NCBI RefSeq assembly: GCF_009818105.1
Contig: NZ_CP046564.1
Span: 3,596,001-3,660,000 of the forward strand
From: Bacillus sp. N1-1
GTDB taxonomy: Bacteria > Bacillota > Bacilli > Bacillales > Guptibacillaceae
DNA: 64,000 nt
Reading direction: 5' to 3'
The notes under the pieces were generated by a model that had not been told where the DNA came from, made no database searches, and saw only the letters and a program-made list of their open reading frames with translations. A program made the translations under genes and the position numbers. Below are positions 43,044-51,826 of the stretch, piece after piece; positions within the stretch are counted from its first letter, which is position 1; each line of letters starts with the position of its first letter.

Positions 43044-43167
43044 GTTCAAATCATCCTTTCACCAGTTACCGTACCATACTTTTATGAACGACGTATGAAG
43101 GATCTTTGACGAACTCCGAACAAATGCCAACGTTGATATGTTAAAATAAACTGAAAAAAGGTAAATA

Positions 43168-43370
43168 ATGGATAAATCAAAACTTCACTTTCTAATTATA
43201 ATGAACCTTTTCATAAGCGCGCTTGCCATGGTTTTGTATGCATTCACTATGTATCAATATCATAAGGTAGGATATTCCTTTACCTTTGTCATCCTTAGCT
43301 TTTTTTCATTGTAATGGCGATATATGGCGTGATACGAAATCAAAAGCATCGCGCGAACGATAACCATTAA
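43168..43370 (+). pseudogene. Small two-helix membrane protein, frameshifted in a T-run
   Basis: ATG at 43168 reads MDKSKLHFLIIMNLFISALA..., a hydrophobic peptide of 48 residues stopping at TAA 43312-43314 just after a run of seven T. With one more T the frame continues FFIVMAIYGVIRNQK... to TAA at 43368-43370, giving about 67 residues with two membrane helices. Either phase variation or decay, or a homopolymer sequencing error. The Shine-Dalgarno is weak (AAAGGT). Confidence 0.5.
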
Positions 43371-43388
43371 GGCTTTATTGAAAATAAG

Positions 43389-43423
43389 GAACAGAAGCCG
43401 CTTTGTAAGAATACCTTCTGTTC
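43389..43423 (-). terminator. Hairpin after atoE
   Basis: GAACAGAAG / CTTCTGTTC, 9-bp stem with 17-nt loop; U-tract is weak. Confidence 0.45.
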
Positions 43424-43441
43424 TGCTTATACTTGCCGCTC

Positions 43442-44767
43442 CTAGCCGATAAAGACAAGGCCAAGCGAAATTGCCACACCACTTACAATCAATACGATGA
43501 AGCAATACCCCATAATGTCCTTTGCCTTTAACCCTGCAATTGCAAGAGCTGGTAAGGCCCAAAACGGTTGGATCATATTCGTCCACGCGTCTCCCCATGC
43601 TACCGCCATCGCTGTTTTTGGAATAGATACGCCTAATTCCTTTGCGGCATCAAGCATGATCGGTGCCTGAACCGCCCACTGCCCTCCACCAGAAGGTACA
43701 AAGAAATTTACAATCCCTGCGCTTAAAAACGCAAAAAACGGAAACGTAAATTCATTTGAAATCGAAACAAATCCCTGTGAAAGCTGAGCAGCTAGTCCAG
43801 AAGCCACCATCATTCCCATAATACCTGCGTAGAAAGGAAACTGAATGATGATCCCGCTCGCTCCCTTCACCGCATCACTTACAGCTTCTAGAAAATGGCG
43901 TGGTGTTCCGTGAAATAGGATTCCCAGAAAAAGAAAACCAAAATTGACGATGTTTAGATTCAATTCAAATCCTGCATTCACAAAATAATAAACCAAATAG
44001 GCGAGGCCAACAATTGAAATAACCAAAGAAATGATGCGGCTATTCTCCAGTCTTTCGGCTGGCGTTAATTCTCCTTCAAGACTCGCCGCCTCTATGTGCC
44101 CTTTTTCAAGCAGGTTTGGATCAATATGTACACGCTCATCTTCTGCAGGTGACATGAAATAATTGATAATAGGTAAAAGAAGAAAGAGAGACGCTACAAT
44201 CATTAAATTAAACAAAGAAAAAATCGTTTCATTCGTTGAAACAATGCCTATCAGATCAGCTGTAAAATGATCAGGCGTGGCAATGGTAAGGGGAATGGAA
44301 CCTGCAAGCCCGCCATGCCACACAAGAAAACCACTATAAGCACTCGCAATCAGCAAACGGTAATCGACCTTCTTCACCTGTCTCGCAAGTTCTTTTGCAT
44401 AGAGCGCTCCAATAACAAGACCAAATCCCCAGTTGATCCAGCTTGCAATCAGAGATACGAGTGTGACGTAGACGATCGCCTGTCCAGGTGTTTTCGCTCT
44501 TTTTGCAAGAAAACGTAGACCTTTCTTAAAAAGTGGACTACTTGCGAGTACATAGCCAGTGACAAGAACAAGTACCATTTGCATGGAAAAAGCGAGTAAA
44601 CTCCAAAATCCTTCTCCAAAGTATTGTACCATCTGAACTGGTGAACTTCCGGTAAAAATCATTCCGAAAGCAAATACTACAAATGTTAAAATGATCACAA
44701 ACAAAAACGGATCTGGCAAATACCGTTGCATGATCCGATTTGATAATGAGATGGAAGCTTTAAGCAT
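43442..44767 (-). CDS. Short-chain fatty acid transporter (AtoE family)
   Basis: A 441-residue protein of about 12 helices. Seen: SNRIMQRYLPDPFLFVIILTF, WINWGFGLVIGALYAKELAR, FLVWHGGLAGSIPLTIATP, NFFVPSGGGQWAVQAPIM and AVAWGDAWTNMIQPFWALPALAIAGL. These match the AtoE/TIGR00366 family that takes up butyrate or similar acids. AAGGAG precedes ATG. A strong cre-like palindrome lies upstream. Confidence 0.9.
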   Translation of the reverse strand: MLKASISLSNRIMQRYLPDPFLFVIILTFVVFAFGMIFTGSSPVQMVQYFGEGFWSLLAFSMQMVLVLVTGYVLASSPLFKKGLRFLAKRAKTPGQAIVYVTLVSLIASWINWGFGLVIGALYAKELARQVKKVDYRLLIASAYSGFLVWHGGLAGSIPLTIATPDHFTADLIGIVSTNETIFSLFNLMIVASLFLLLPIINYFMSPAEDERVHIDPNLLEKGHIEAASLEGELTPAERLENSRIISLVISIVGLAYLVYYFVNAGFELNLNIVNFGFLFLGILFHGTPRHFLEAVSDAVKGASGIIIQFPFYAGIMGMMVASGLAAQLSQGFVSISNEFTFPFFAFLSAGIVNFFVPSGGGQWAVQAPIMLDAAKELGVSIPKTAMAVAWGDAWTNMIQPFWALPALAIAGLKAKDIMGYCFIVLIVSGVAISLGLVFIG

Positions 44768-44841
44768 ACATTCAACTCCTTTATGTAATAAGGTACTTCA
44801 ACTTCATTCGGTAACAATTCTCCTGATTCCTCCCGTAAAAA

Positions 44842-44855
44842 AGAAAACGTTTTCA
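44842..44855 (-). promoter_or_regulatory. Candidate cre site upstream of the AtoE gene
   Basis: AGAAAACGTTTTCA has the palindromic cre core GAAAACGTTTTC; only the first base departs from the consensus. 75 bp upstream of the start, suggesting catabolite repression. Confidence 0.5.
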
Positions 44856-44903
44856 AAATAAAACTTTCTTATGAAAAAGAGAAAGAGCCGCAGTATTGCG
44901 ACT

Positions 44904-46346
44904 TTACACTTCCCTTTCCTTCAAAAACGCTTGAACCATATTAACATAAGGTTGAGTGAAATAACGGTTGTAATGAATCGTTGAAAGTCGTATTGGATCT
45001 CCAAAGAAAAAACGTTCAAATTGAGTTTGGCGTGAGCCGAATGCACTCATCCCAAAATCCCATGCCATTCGGAATAGCTGCACGCGTTCTTTTGCATTGA
45101 TGTTCGCTCCTTGAAGATATTTCGCTAAATCTTCTTGAATCTCTGAATTAAAGTCCTTCTCGGTAGGGATTGAAATCAGTCCACTCGCACCAAGTAGTTG
45201 AATAATCTCAATTAATCTTGGATAAACACCTGAAAAATATTGAATGGCCGCCTTCAATGGCTGACTCTCCGGAACAAGCGTACCAAAATGATTTAACCGA
45301 CTATTGACTTCAGAAGATACTAGCAGTGCTTTCATAATTTCAAGCGTCGTGATAATTTCACTCATTTTTAACTTAATATGTTCGTACTCTTGAATTTGAA
45401 TTGCTTCTCCCATTAACTCACATAGTCCAAGAATATATTCTACTTTCACTACCTGCCTGCACACAGCTTGAAATTGTAAGAACGTGTACATACCAGTCGC
45501 TTCTTCCATCTCCCCAACAATTTGAGCATCTTTATAAAGAAAGACACATTCCCAGGGGACAAGAACATCCTCAAATACGACGATTGAATCAATTTCTTCA
45601 AATTGAGAAGCGAGGGGATGATCAAACCGCGAATCACGATAGCAAAACGATTCCCTACATATGAATTTCAGTCCTTTTGTGTTAGAAGGAATCATAAAAC
45701 CGAATAAGTAAGCATCATCCAATGTGTAGCCCCCAGCAGGCAAAACGAGCAGTTCATCTGTTAATCCCCCCTGGGTAGCTAACAATCTCGCACCTTTAAT
45801 GACGATTCCTTCCTCTTTTTCCTCAACCACTTTGGCCGCTGTGACATTCGTAGCATCAAAGTACTGGCCAACCGATCGATTAACCTGTGGATTAATAAAC
45901 GTATGTGTGATAGACAAATCTTTCTCTCTTGCTTTTTCATATAATCTCTTAATGTTATCTCCAAAAGATTTCTGATCTTGTGCAAAATGCGGTGCTGCGT
46001 ACCCAAGCGTCATAAGTAGTGTATTCATATAATCTGGTGACCTTCCCATCAGTCCTGCACTTAATCTTGCCCACTCCTGTGTAGCCAAGCGGCGATTCGT
46101 GAGGTCTTCAATCGACGTAGGCTGATGATAAGAAAAGCCATAGTCGCCTTTACGATCAGGTGGTGAATATCGAAACAACTTTTGATTTTCAGGCTGACAT
46201 TGAAAATCATAAAGGGCGGCTTTGCTTTTTAAAATGCCTTTAAAAGGCGCCAATTCCGATAATTTACCTGAACACCGTCCTCCCTCAATCCATACTTCAT
46301 TTTGGAGCGCGTCAATTCGTTCGATATACTCTCTTCCATTAATCAT
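44904..46346 (-). CDS. yoaI: 4-hydroxyphenylacetate 3-hydroxylase family protein (YoaI-like)
   Basis: About 480 residues of the HpaB FADH2-dependent monooxygenase fold, opening GREYIERIDALQNEVWIEG, with NRSVGQYFDATNVTAAKVVEE-type midsection, VLVPWECVFLYKDA and the FFFGDPIRL C-terminal block. Needs a separate flavin reductase, not encoded nearby. ATG at 46346 is just after GGGGAG. Substrate assignment is by family only. Confidence 0.85.
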   Translation of the reverse strand: MINGREYIERIDALQNEVWIEGGRCSGKLSELAPFKGILKSKAALYDFQCQPENQKLFRYSPPDRKGDYGFSYHQPTSIEDLTNRRLATQEWARLSAGLMGRSPDYMNTLLMTLGYAAPHFAQDQKSFGDNIKRLYEKAREKDLSITHTFINPQVNRSVGQYFDATNVTAAKVVEEKEEGIVIKGARLLATQGGLTDELLVLPAGGYTLDDAYLFGFMIPSNTKGLKFICRESFCYRDSRFDHPLASQFEEIDSIVVFEDVLVPWECVFLYKDAQIVGEMEEATGMYTFLQFQAVCRQVVKVEYILGLCELMGEAIQIQEYEHIKLKMSEIITTLEIMKALLVSSEVNSRLNHFGTLVPESQPLKAAIQYFSGVYPRLIEIIQLLGASGLISIPTEKDFNSEIQEDLAKYLQGANINAKERVQLFRMAWDFGMSAFGSRQTQFERFFFGDPIRLSTIHYNRYFTQPYVNMVQAFLKEREV

Positions 46347-46534
46347 GCCGTCTCCCCTTTTCATAAAACTACTTATTAAACTATGCATCAAGAGGATAAA
46401 AAGGTAGTGCTCATGCCTTCTCGATAAAAGAGTGTAATAAGAATATGTTTTTTATCCCATACTTACTGATAGGGGTTTTCAAGTCGACTCTTTTGTGGAA
46501 CAATAGACACAGCCTTTTGAAAGGAGCATGTGAA

Positions 46535-47263
46535 TTGCGTAAATTAACTTACCTATTTATAACAGGTTTATTAATCGTTGTATTAGCAGCCTGTGGAGGA
46601 AACGAAGAAAGCAGTAATGACAAAAAACAAGAAGATACAAAGACAGAAGAAAAAGCCGGTGAGCAAAAACAACCGGAAGTTGATAAAGTAGATGCTGATA
46701 AGGTAGTAGCTACTGTTAATGGTGAAGAAATTAAGGGGGAAGATTTCAATGCCCTTTATAGTCAAAGCCAAATGCAATATGTGCAAATGGGCCAAGAAGT
46801 ACCGAAAGATCAGCTAGAGCAAATGAAAAAACAAGTCGCTGAAAGCATGGTTGGTCAAGAACTAATCCTTCAAGCGGCTCAAGAGGAAGGCATTAAAGCT
46901 TCTGACGATAAGATTAAAGAAGAACTTGAGAATGTCAAAAAAGGCTTTGAAGATGAGAAAAAATTCGAAGCAGCACTTAAAGAAAGTGACATGACGATGG
47001 AAGATCTTGAAAAAGAAATCGCGAAAAACATTCAATATACGAAGTACATTGATCAAGAAATTAAAGTTGATGAAGTAAGCGAAGAAGAAATGAAAGAATA
47101 CTATGAGAAGGCAAAAGAACAGGGTAGTTCTGAAGAGATGCCAGCTTATGAAGATGTGAAACCTCAGATCAAAGAAGGTCTAGAAGGTGAACAGAAAAAT
47201 AAGAAAACGCAAGAACTGATCGACAAGCTTAAAAAAGATGCTGATGTTAAAATCAACATTTAA
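46535..47263 (+). CDS. SurA/PrsA-N-type lipoprotein without PPIase domain
   Basis: About 242 residues. Lipoprotein signal ending VVLAAC, then a Lys/Glu-rich linker, then the SurA N-terminal fold (VVATVNGEEIKGEDFNALYSQSQMQYVQ ... YEDVKPQIKEGLEGEQKNKKTQELIDKLKKDADVKI). The peptidyl-prolyl isomerase domain of PrsA is missing, so it is a chaperone-like surface lipoprotein. TTG at 46535 is 8 nt after AAAGGAG. Confidence 0.88.
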   Translation: MRKLTYLFITGLLIVVLAACGGNEESSNDKKQEDTKTEEKAGEQKQPEVDKVDADKVVATVNGEEIKGEDFNALYSQSQMQYVQMGQEVPKDQLEQMKKQVAESMVGQELILQAAQEEGIKASDDKIKEELENVKKGFEDEKKFEAALKESDMTMEDLEKEIAKNIQYTKYIDQEIKVDEVSEEEMKEYYEKAKEQGSSEEMPAYEDVKPQIKEGLEGEQKNKKTQELIDKLKKDADVKINI

Positions 47264-47274
47264 GTTCCTCGATG

Positions 47275-47312
47275 AAAAGCCACTAGCGAAATTACTCGCT
47301 GGTGGCTTTTTG
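47275..47312. terminator. Bidirectional terminator
   Basis: AAAAGCCAC-AGCGA / TCGCT-GTGGCTTTTT hairpin; its left-strand side overlaps the end of the thioesterase gene. Confidence 0.87.
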
Positions 47313-47705
47313 ATTGCCATAAAGATGGTCTTCAAGCTGACTTCGAATCTCATCTGGAATCGGTATGCTCTTTTGTACATCAAAATGATAGTTCACGTAA
47401 GTGGCGCTTCCTTTCACACAAATGCTCTCGTTCTGATGAATTTCCTCATAGACTTCAAAGCTTGTTCGACCAATTCGCTTAATCCATGTGTAAACAGTTA
47501 TCGGCGTTCCATAATAAATTTGAGACATGTACTCTGCATTCATTTTTAAAAGAACGCAGTGCCAGTCATGGAAACTTAAATCTGGGTTAAACAAACGAAA
47601 GATCGGATCGCGACCAGATTCAAACCATACCGGAATAACTGTATTATTAATGTGTCCTGCTCCATCTGTTTCTGAGACTCTTGGATCGATCACTTTCTGA
47701 TACAT
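47292..47705 (-). CDS. Acyl-CoA thioesterase (hotdog fold)
   Basis: A 137-residue 4-hydroxybenzoyl-CoA-thioesterase-type hotdog protein: VSETDGAGHINNTVIPVWFESGRDPIF includes the usual D..GHINN active-site segment. AGGAGGTG precedes ATG. Substrate unknown; likely a short or aromatic acyl-CoA. Confidence 0.87.
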   Translation of the reverse strand: MYQKVIDPRVSETDGAGHINNTVIPVWFESGRDPIFRLFNPDLSFHDWHCVLLKMNAEYMSQIYYGTPITVYTWIKRIGRTSFEVYEEIHQNESICVKGSATYVNYHFDVQKSIPIPDEIRSQLEDHLYGNQKATSE

Positions 47706-47900
47706 AAAGCACCTCCTATTGTTTTACTAATTCGCTCCGTTGAAGTGCTCTTCCTTTTTATGAGTAGGGTGTTCCCACTTATTAATTAGTAGAAAAGTGG
47801 CATTTCATGACGAACGACCGTTCTTTGTTATTCCTCCTCATGCCGTTATACTAGACGTAGATAGACGAGTACTGACTTACTTTAAAGGAGAGTGAAAGCT

Positions 47901-48323
47901 ATGAAGCACCACCCGATTCCATATTTCTCATTTGAAGGCACAGCGCGAGAGGCTTTGGAATACTACAAGGAAGTCTTCGAAGGCGAAATAACCGATGTTC
48001 AAACATTTGGAGAAGCAAACTTCGAAACGCCACCAGAACTTGACGATCACATCATGCATGCACGCTTTAAAAAAGATAACCTCTTTTTCATGGTTTCCGA
48101 TGTTTTTTTGAATCAAAATGTAACTGTAGGGAATAACATCTCTCTTGCGCTCGAACTGGATAGCGCTGAAGAAATCGAGTCGCTCTATGCCCGCCTGAAA
48201 GAAAAAGGAACGGTGTATATGGAGCTTCAAGATACTTTCTGGGGAGCAACGTTTGCGAAAGTAAAGGATGCCTATGGGGTAATTTGGGATCTTAATTTTG
48301 AGAAACCTGGGTCTTCTAATTAA
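47901..48323 (+). CDS. PhnB-like VOC protein
   Basis: About 140 residues: PYFSFEGTAREALEYYKEVFEG and DAYGVIWDLNFEKP match the PhnB/YjdN VOC group (named after 3-demethylubiquinone methyltransferase but usually of unknown role). ATG at 47901 follows AAAGGAG; an in-frame GTG at 47892 is too close to it. Confidence 0.87.
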   Translation: MKHHPIPYFSFEGTAREALEYYKEVFEGEITDVQTFGEANFETPPELDDHIMHARFKKDNLFFMVSDVFLNQNVTVGNNISLALELDSAEEIESLYARLKEKGTVYMELQDTFWGATFAKVKDAYGVIWDLNFEKPGSSN

Positions 48324-48330
48324 TGATGGA

Positions 48331-48362
48331 GGTCCGCCACGGGTGTGTGGCGGGCTTTTTTT
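48331..48362 (+). terminator. Rho-independent terminator
   Basis: GTCCGCCAC / GTGGCGGGC hairpin with seven T. Confidence 0.88.
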
Positions 48363-48390
48363 GTTGTTGTTTGGAGGAGGAGAACACGTT

Positions 48391-48482
48391 AATTCCGCGA
48401 TTTTCTGGATAATTCCGCGAAAATCAATTTTATTCCGCGAAAACACTTATTATTTCCGCGGAAATTCAATTAATTCCGCGAA
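48391..48482. repeat. Five TTCCGCG motifs at 20-bp periodicity
   Basis: TTCCGCG starts at 48393, 48413, 48433, 48454 and 48474: steps of 20, 20, 21, 20 bp. Four copies read ATTCCGCGA and are flanked by AT-rich spacers of different sequence; the fourth is TTTCCGCGGA. The last copy forms the final codons of the NERD gene. One isolated copy is at 14368. Confidence 0.75.
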
Positions 48483-49447
48483 ACCCCTAAATCTAACTTA
48501 TAGCGCCTACCTTTAGTAGATCCAGTTGACTCTAGATTTAATGATCTTAATAAACGTGTAGCAGCATCTCCGGAATCCATCTTCAAAAACCGCCTCGCCT
48601 TCTGATTCGTAATCTCTCTAGACACAAGCAGCGCATATTCTTGAAGAGCTCTTAAGTGGGCATTCCGCGAATAAGTACCACACGATTCGCAAAACCATCT
48701 CCCGTGCAATCTCTGCATAGCCAGGCGAGCACACGCTGGACAAACAACACCAACAAGCAATTCGTCCGGAGTAATTGAAAATCGCTTCAGCACGTCTCGG
48801 TCAATCGGCTCATGTAGCTTAACAAGAATACGCCCTAACTTTCGTACTTCCTTCACCGTCAATCGCTCATCACCATACCTCTTATCCAGCAGCTTCACTT
48901 TTGTTGGCAGGTACTCACCTCGAATCACTTTTGAAGAAATGAACTGAACCTCCTCTGTCGCTTTCAGGACCGCTCTTCGGTTAGCGACAACAATGAGCGT
49001 TTCAATCGGTACTTCTGGGATATTCATTTTTTGAAGCAAAGCGCGAAGTTGGGAGCACTGCCGCTCCACCTGAGTGAGGGGATTAGGGAAGGCCTCTTCT
49101 TTCGTGTCGGAAATGCGAATCAACTGGTTGAAGGTGGGATCAAACATAAGAGTACCTGAGATATTTTTCACTTCAAGAATGAGAAGATAGCACTGAGTCA
49201 CAACAAGCGTATCGATTTGAAAATAATGGGCGCCGTCAAATAAACGCAAGTCATGATAGATCGAAAACCGCTTATCGTCTAAAAAACTTAGCGGGAAATT
49301 TAGAGATTTCTCACCTGAAAGTCCTGCTTGGTACATGGCAATTTGCTCCTTCACTTCTTCAATGCGCGAATGATAGGATGGAAGCCGGTTTAGTAAAAGG
49401 CTTAATTTGTGGAGATGATGCGGGGGATCATGATCTTTCTTGATCAA
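48470..49447 (-). CDS. NERD-domain protein with zinc ribbon
   Basis: A 325-residue protein. NERD (nuclease-related) domain about 40-160 with GLSGEKSLNFPL, HYFQIDTLVVTQCYLLILEVKNISG (D...ExK-like active site), then a C-terminal zinc ribbon (CPAC ... CESC) near 235-260. Thought to be DNA-processing in some contexts; role unknown. TTG start with GGAGAG about 9 nt upstream. Its 3' end runs into the 20-bp repeat array. Confidence 0.87.
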   Translation of the reverse strand: MIKKDHDPPHHLHKLSLLLNRLPSYHSRIEEVKEQIAMYQAGLSGEKSLNFPLSFLDDKRFSIYHDLRLFDGAHYFQIDTLVVTQCYLLILEVKNISGTLMFDPTFNQLIRISDTKEEAFPNPLTQVERQCSQLRALLQKMNIPEVPIETLIVVANRRAVLKATEEVQFISSKVIRGEYLPTKVKLLDKRYGDERLTVKEVRKLGRILVKLHEPIDRDVLKRFSITPDELLVGVVCPACARLAMQRLHGRWFCESCGTYSRNAHLRALQEYALLVSREITNQKARRFLKMDSGDAATRLLRSLNLESTGSTKGRRYKLDLGVSRN

Positions 49448-49534
49448 AGGGAGACACTCTCCTCTGGATTTTATTTTCTACGCTATACGAATTCATTCTC
49501 CACTAATTCATTATTTCCTTTGCTCAATAAAATG

Positions 49535-49573
49535 AAAAAGCCAGCTCCTTCACTGAGAAGGAAGCTGGCTTTC
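49535..49573 (-). terminator. Rho-independent terminator after ilvD
   Basis: AAAGCCAGCTTCCTTC / GAAGGAGCTGGCTTT hairpin, T-rich tail on the minus strand. Confidence 0.87.
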
Positions 49574-49583
49574 GCACTAACAT

Positions 49584-51278
49584 TTACTCAAGATCAAGAT
49601 CTGTTACTGCACCTTTTGCGGATGAAGAAACGAGTCTTGCATATTTACCGAGAATACCTGTCTTATATCGAAGCTCTGGGCGCACCCATTCAGCACGGCG
49701 ACGCTCGAGCTCTTCGTCTGTTACATCAAAATTGATTTGTTGCTTGTCACTATCAATGGTAATGGTGTCGCCTTCTTTTAAGAGGCCAATCGGTCCACCA
49801 ACAAACGCTTCTGGTGAGACATGACCGATGACAAAGCCGTGGGATCCGCCTGAGAAGCGTCCGTCTGTCATAAGCGCAACTTTCCCATTCAATCCTTTCC
49901 CAACAATCATGGAAGTAATGGAAAGCATTTCTGGCATACCAGGTCCGCCTTTAGGCCCTACATTACGAATAACGAGAACGTCACCTTCTTTAATATCATC
50001 CGCTTCGATTGCTGCAGTCGCTTCTGCTTCGTTATTATAAACGCGAGCTGGTCCTTCAAATTGACTAATCTTTTGACCGGACATTTTTGCTACAGAACCT
50101 TCAGGAGCTAGATTCCCTCGAAGAACAACAAGTGGACCGCTTGCTTTAATCGGATCATTTAGGGAGCGGATAATTTCTTGTCCTTCTTTTAGCGATGGGG
50201 CTTCGGCCAAGTTTTCTGCGACCGTTTTTCCTGTTACTGTGAGGCAATCGCCGTGAAGCAAGCCATGCTCATGAAGAAGCTTCATGACAGCAGGTACGCC
50301 GCCAATCTCATAAAGATCTTGCATCACATATTTGCCGCTCGGCTTCATGTCTGCAATGTATGGAACACGTTCGCGAACGCGTTCGAAATCATCCAATGAT
50401 AAGTCGACACCAGCTGAGTGAGCCATTGCCGTTAGATGCAAGAAGGCATTTGTTGAACCACCAAGAGCCATAACAACCGTGATCGCATTTTCGAATGCTT
50501 CTTTTGTCATAATGTCACGAGGGTAGATGTCTTTTTCAAGAAGAGAAACCACTAATTCTCCAGCCTGACGACATTCAGATTCTTTGTAATCATTCACTGC
50601 AGGCGTTGAGGACGATCCTGGGATACTCATTCCAAGTGCTTCAACCGCAGACGCCATTGTGTTTGCAGTATACATTCCGCCACACGCACCTGCTCCAGGG
50701 CAAGCAGAACATTCAACTTTGTGCAACTCTTCGTCGTTAATCGTTCCAGCTTGATATTGTCCTACCGCTTCAAATGATGAAACGATGTCAATATCATTTC
50801 CATTCAGTTTACCTGGCTGAATCGTACCACCATACACGTACACGGACGGAATATTCATACGACCAATTGCGATTAAACAACCTGGCGTTGTTTTGTCACA
50901 GCCGCCAATCGCTACAATGCCATCAAGACGTTCCGCATTTGTGACCGTTTCAATTGAATCCGCGATGATTTCGCGACTTGGCAAAGAATAGAACATTCCC
51001 TCATGACCCATCGCAATACCATCAGAAACAGTAATCGTGTTAAAAATCATTGGCGCGCCGCCGTTATCCTTAGCACCCGCTTTCGCCTCACGCGCAAGTG
51101 AATCAATATGTACGTTACAAGGTGTAACTTCACTCCAGGTACTCGCTACACCAATCATTGGTTTTTTAAAATCTTCGTCTGTAAAACCGACTGCTCGAAG
51201 CATGGAGCGGTTAGGTACTCGATTTACACCTTCACTGATTACTTTACTTCTGATTCGAAGATCTTTTTTGCCTTCCAT
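49584..51278 (-). CDS. ilvD: Dihydroxy-acid dehydratase IlvD
   Basis: About 564 residues. Dehydrates 2,3-dihydroxy acids to 2-keto acids in valine/isoleucine synthesis. Fe-S ligands in [20 protein letters not shown] and [19 protein letters not shown], plus [16 protein letters not shown] near the end. ATG at 51278 after GGAAGGG. It stands alone here, away from other ilv genes. A weak CodY-like sequence lies about 100 bp upstream. Confidence 0.95.
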   Translation of the reverse strand: MEGKKDLRIRSKVISEGVNRVPNRSMLRAVGFTDEDFKKPMIGVASTWSEVTPCNVHIDSLAREAKAGAKDNGGAPMIFNTITVSDGIAMGHEGMFYSLPSREIIADSIETVTNAERLDGIVAIGGCDKTTPGCLIAIGRMNIPSVYVYGGTIQPGKLNGNDIDIVSSFEAVGQYQAGTINDEELHKVECSACPGAGACGGMYTANTMASAVEALGMSIPGSSSTPAVNDYKESECRQAGELVVSLLEKDIYPRDIMTKEAFENAITVVMALGGSTNAFLHLTAMAHSAGVDLSLDDFERVRERVPYIADMKPSGKYVMQDLYEIGGVPAVMKLLHEHGLLHGDCLTVTGKTVAENLAEAPSLKEGQEIIRSLNDPIKASGPLVVLRGNLAPEGSVAKMSGQKISQFEGPARVYNNEAEATAAIEADDIKEGDVLVIRNVGPKGGPGMPEMLSITSMIVGKGLNGKVALMTDGRFSGGSHGFVIGHVSPEAFVGGPIGLLKEGDTITIDSDKQQINFDVTDEELERRRAEWVRPELRYKTGILGKYARLVSSSAKGAVTDLDLE

Positions 51279-51450
51279 TCCAATCACCCTTCCACATCAC
51301 ATATAAAGTTAGACAATTTATTTAATTCAAAATTTATATTCTTTGATGATACTAGTTTTCGCACTTTAACGCAAACAATTATCTGAATTTAATTGTAAAC
51401 TTTTCACGAAAGCTATCTTCTTATTAGGCCCATAGCTTCAAAAACAATTA

Positions 51451-51478
51451 GAAACCGCCCTCTTATGAGGACGGCTTC
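51451..51478 (-). terminator. Terminator after the DUF1540 gene
   Basis: GAAGCCGTCCTC / GAGGGCGGTTTC 12-bp stem (two G-U pairs) with TTAT loop; U-runs exist on both sides. Confidence 0.65.
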
Positions 51479-51505
51479 GTTTTTTATCATAACGCTTCAA
51501 AGAGT

Positions 51506-51664
51506 TTAAAGGGTACCAGGCTCAAATGTTTTACAATCGGTTTCTTCACTATTACGTGCTTTATTCCCCTGATGACTGACAACATAGATTTCGTCTGCTC
51601 CACAGTTTTTTCCATTACGATTGTGAACACAGTTTGCGACTTCGCACAATACATCTAATGCCAT
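51506..51664 (-). CDS. DUF1540 small Cys-rich protein
   Basis: A 52-residue protein starting MALDVLCEVANCVHNRNGKN, with four cysteines (LCEVANC, NCGAD, DCKTF) typical of DUF1540, probably metal-binding. GAAGGAGGTG precedes ATG at 51664. Many DUF1540 proteins are made during sporulation. Confidence 0.85.
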   Translation of the reverse strand: MALDVLCEVANCVHNRNGKNCGADEIYVVSHQGNKARNSEETDCKTFEPGTL

Positions 51665-51826
51665 TCCCTTCACCTCCTTCTTTCTAGCATGAACAGAAAG
51701 GAGTGATGGCATACCGGTGAAAAAGAGATATATCTTCTTTAATAAAAATTTCTTTCGAGATTCGTAATTTCCACCAACAAACTCATGGTATGATGATAAA
51801 AAACAAGAAAAATTGAGGTCGGCATA

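Noticed and set aside
47928..48446. Long minus-strand frame opposite the VOC protein
   Set aside because: Antisense to a clear PhnB-like gene and crossing its terminator; composition looks non-coding.
48391..48482. CRISPR array
   Set aside because: The conserved word is only 7-9 bp with about 11-bp spacers; CRISPR repeats are longer, and no cas genes are present.
49409..49735. Plus-strand frame between the NERD gene and ilvD
   Set aside because: Antisense to ilvD 3' end and to its terminator; no family features.
51377..51391. CodY box upstream of ilvD
   Set aside because: AATTATCTGAATTTA differs from the consensus at four positions in a very AT-rich region; too weak to list as a feature.
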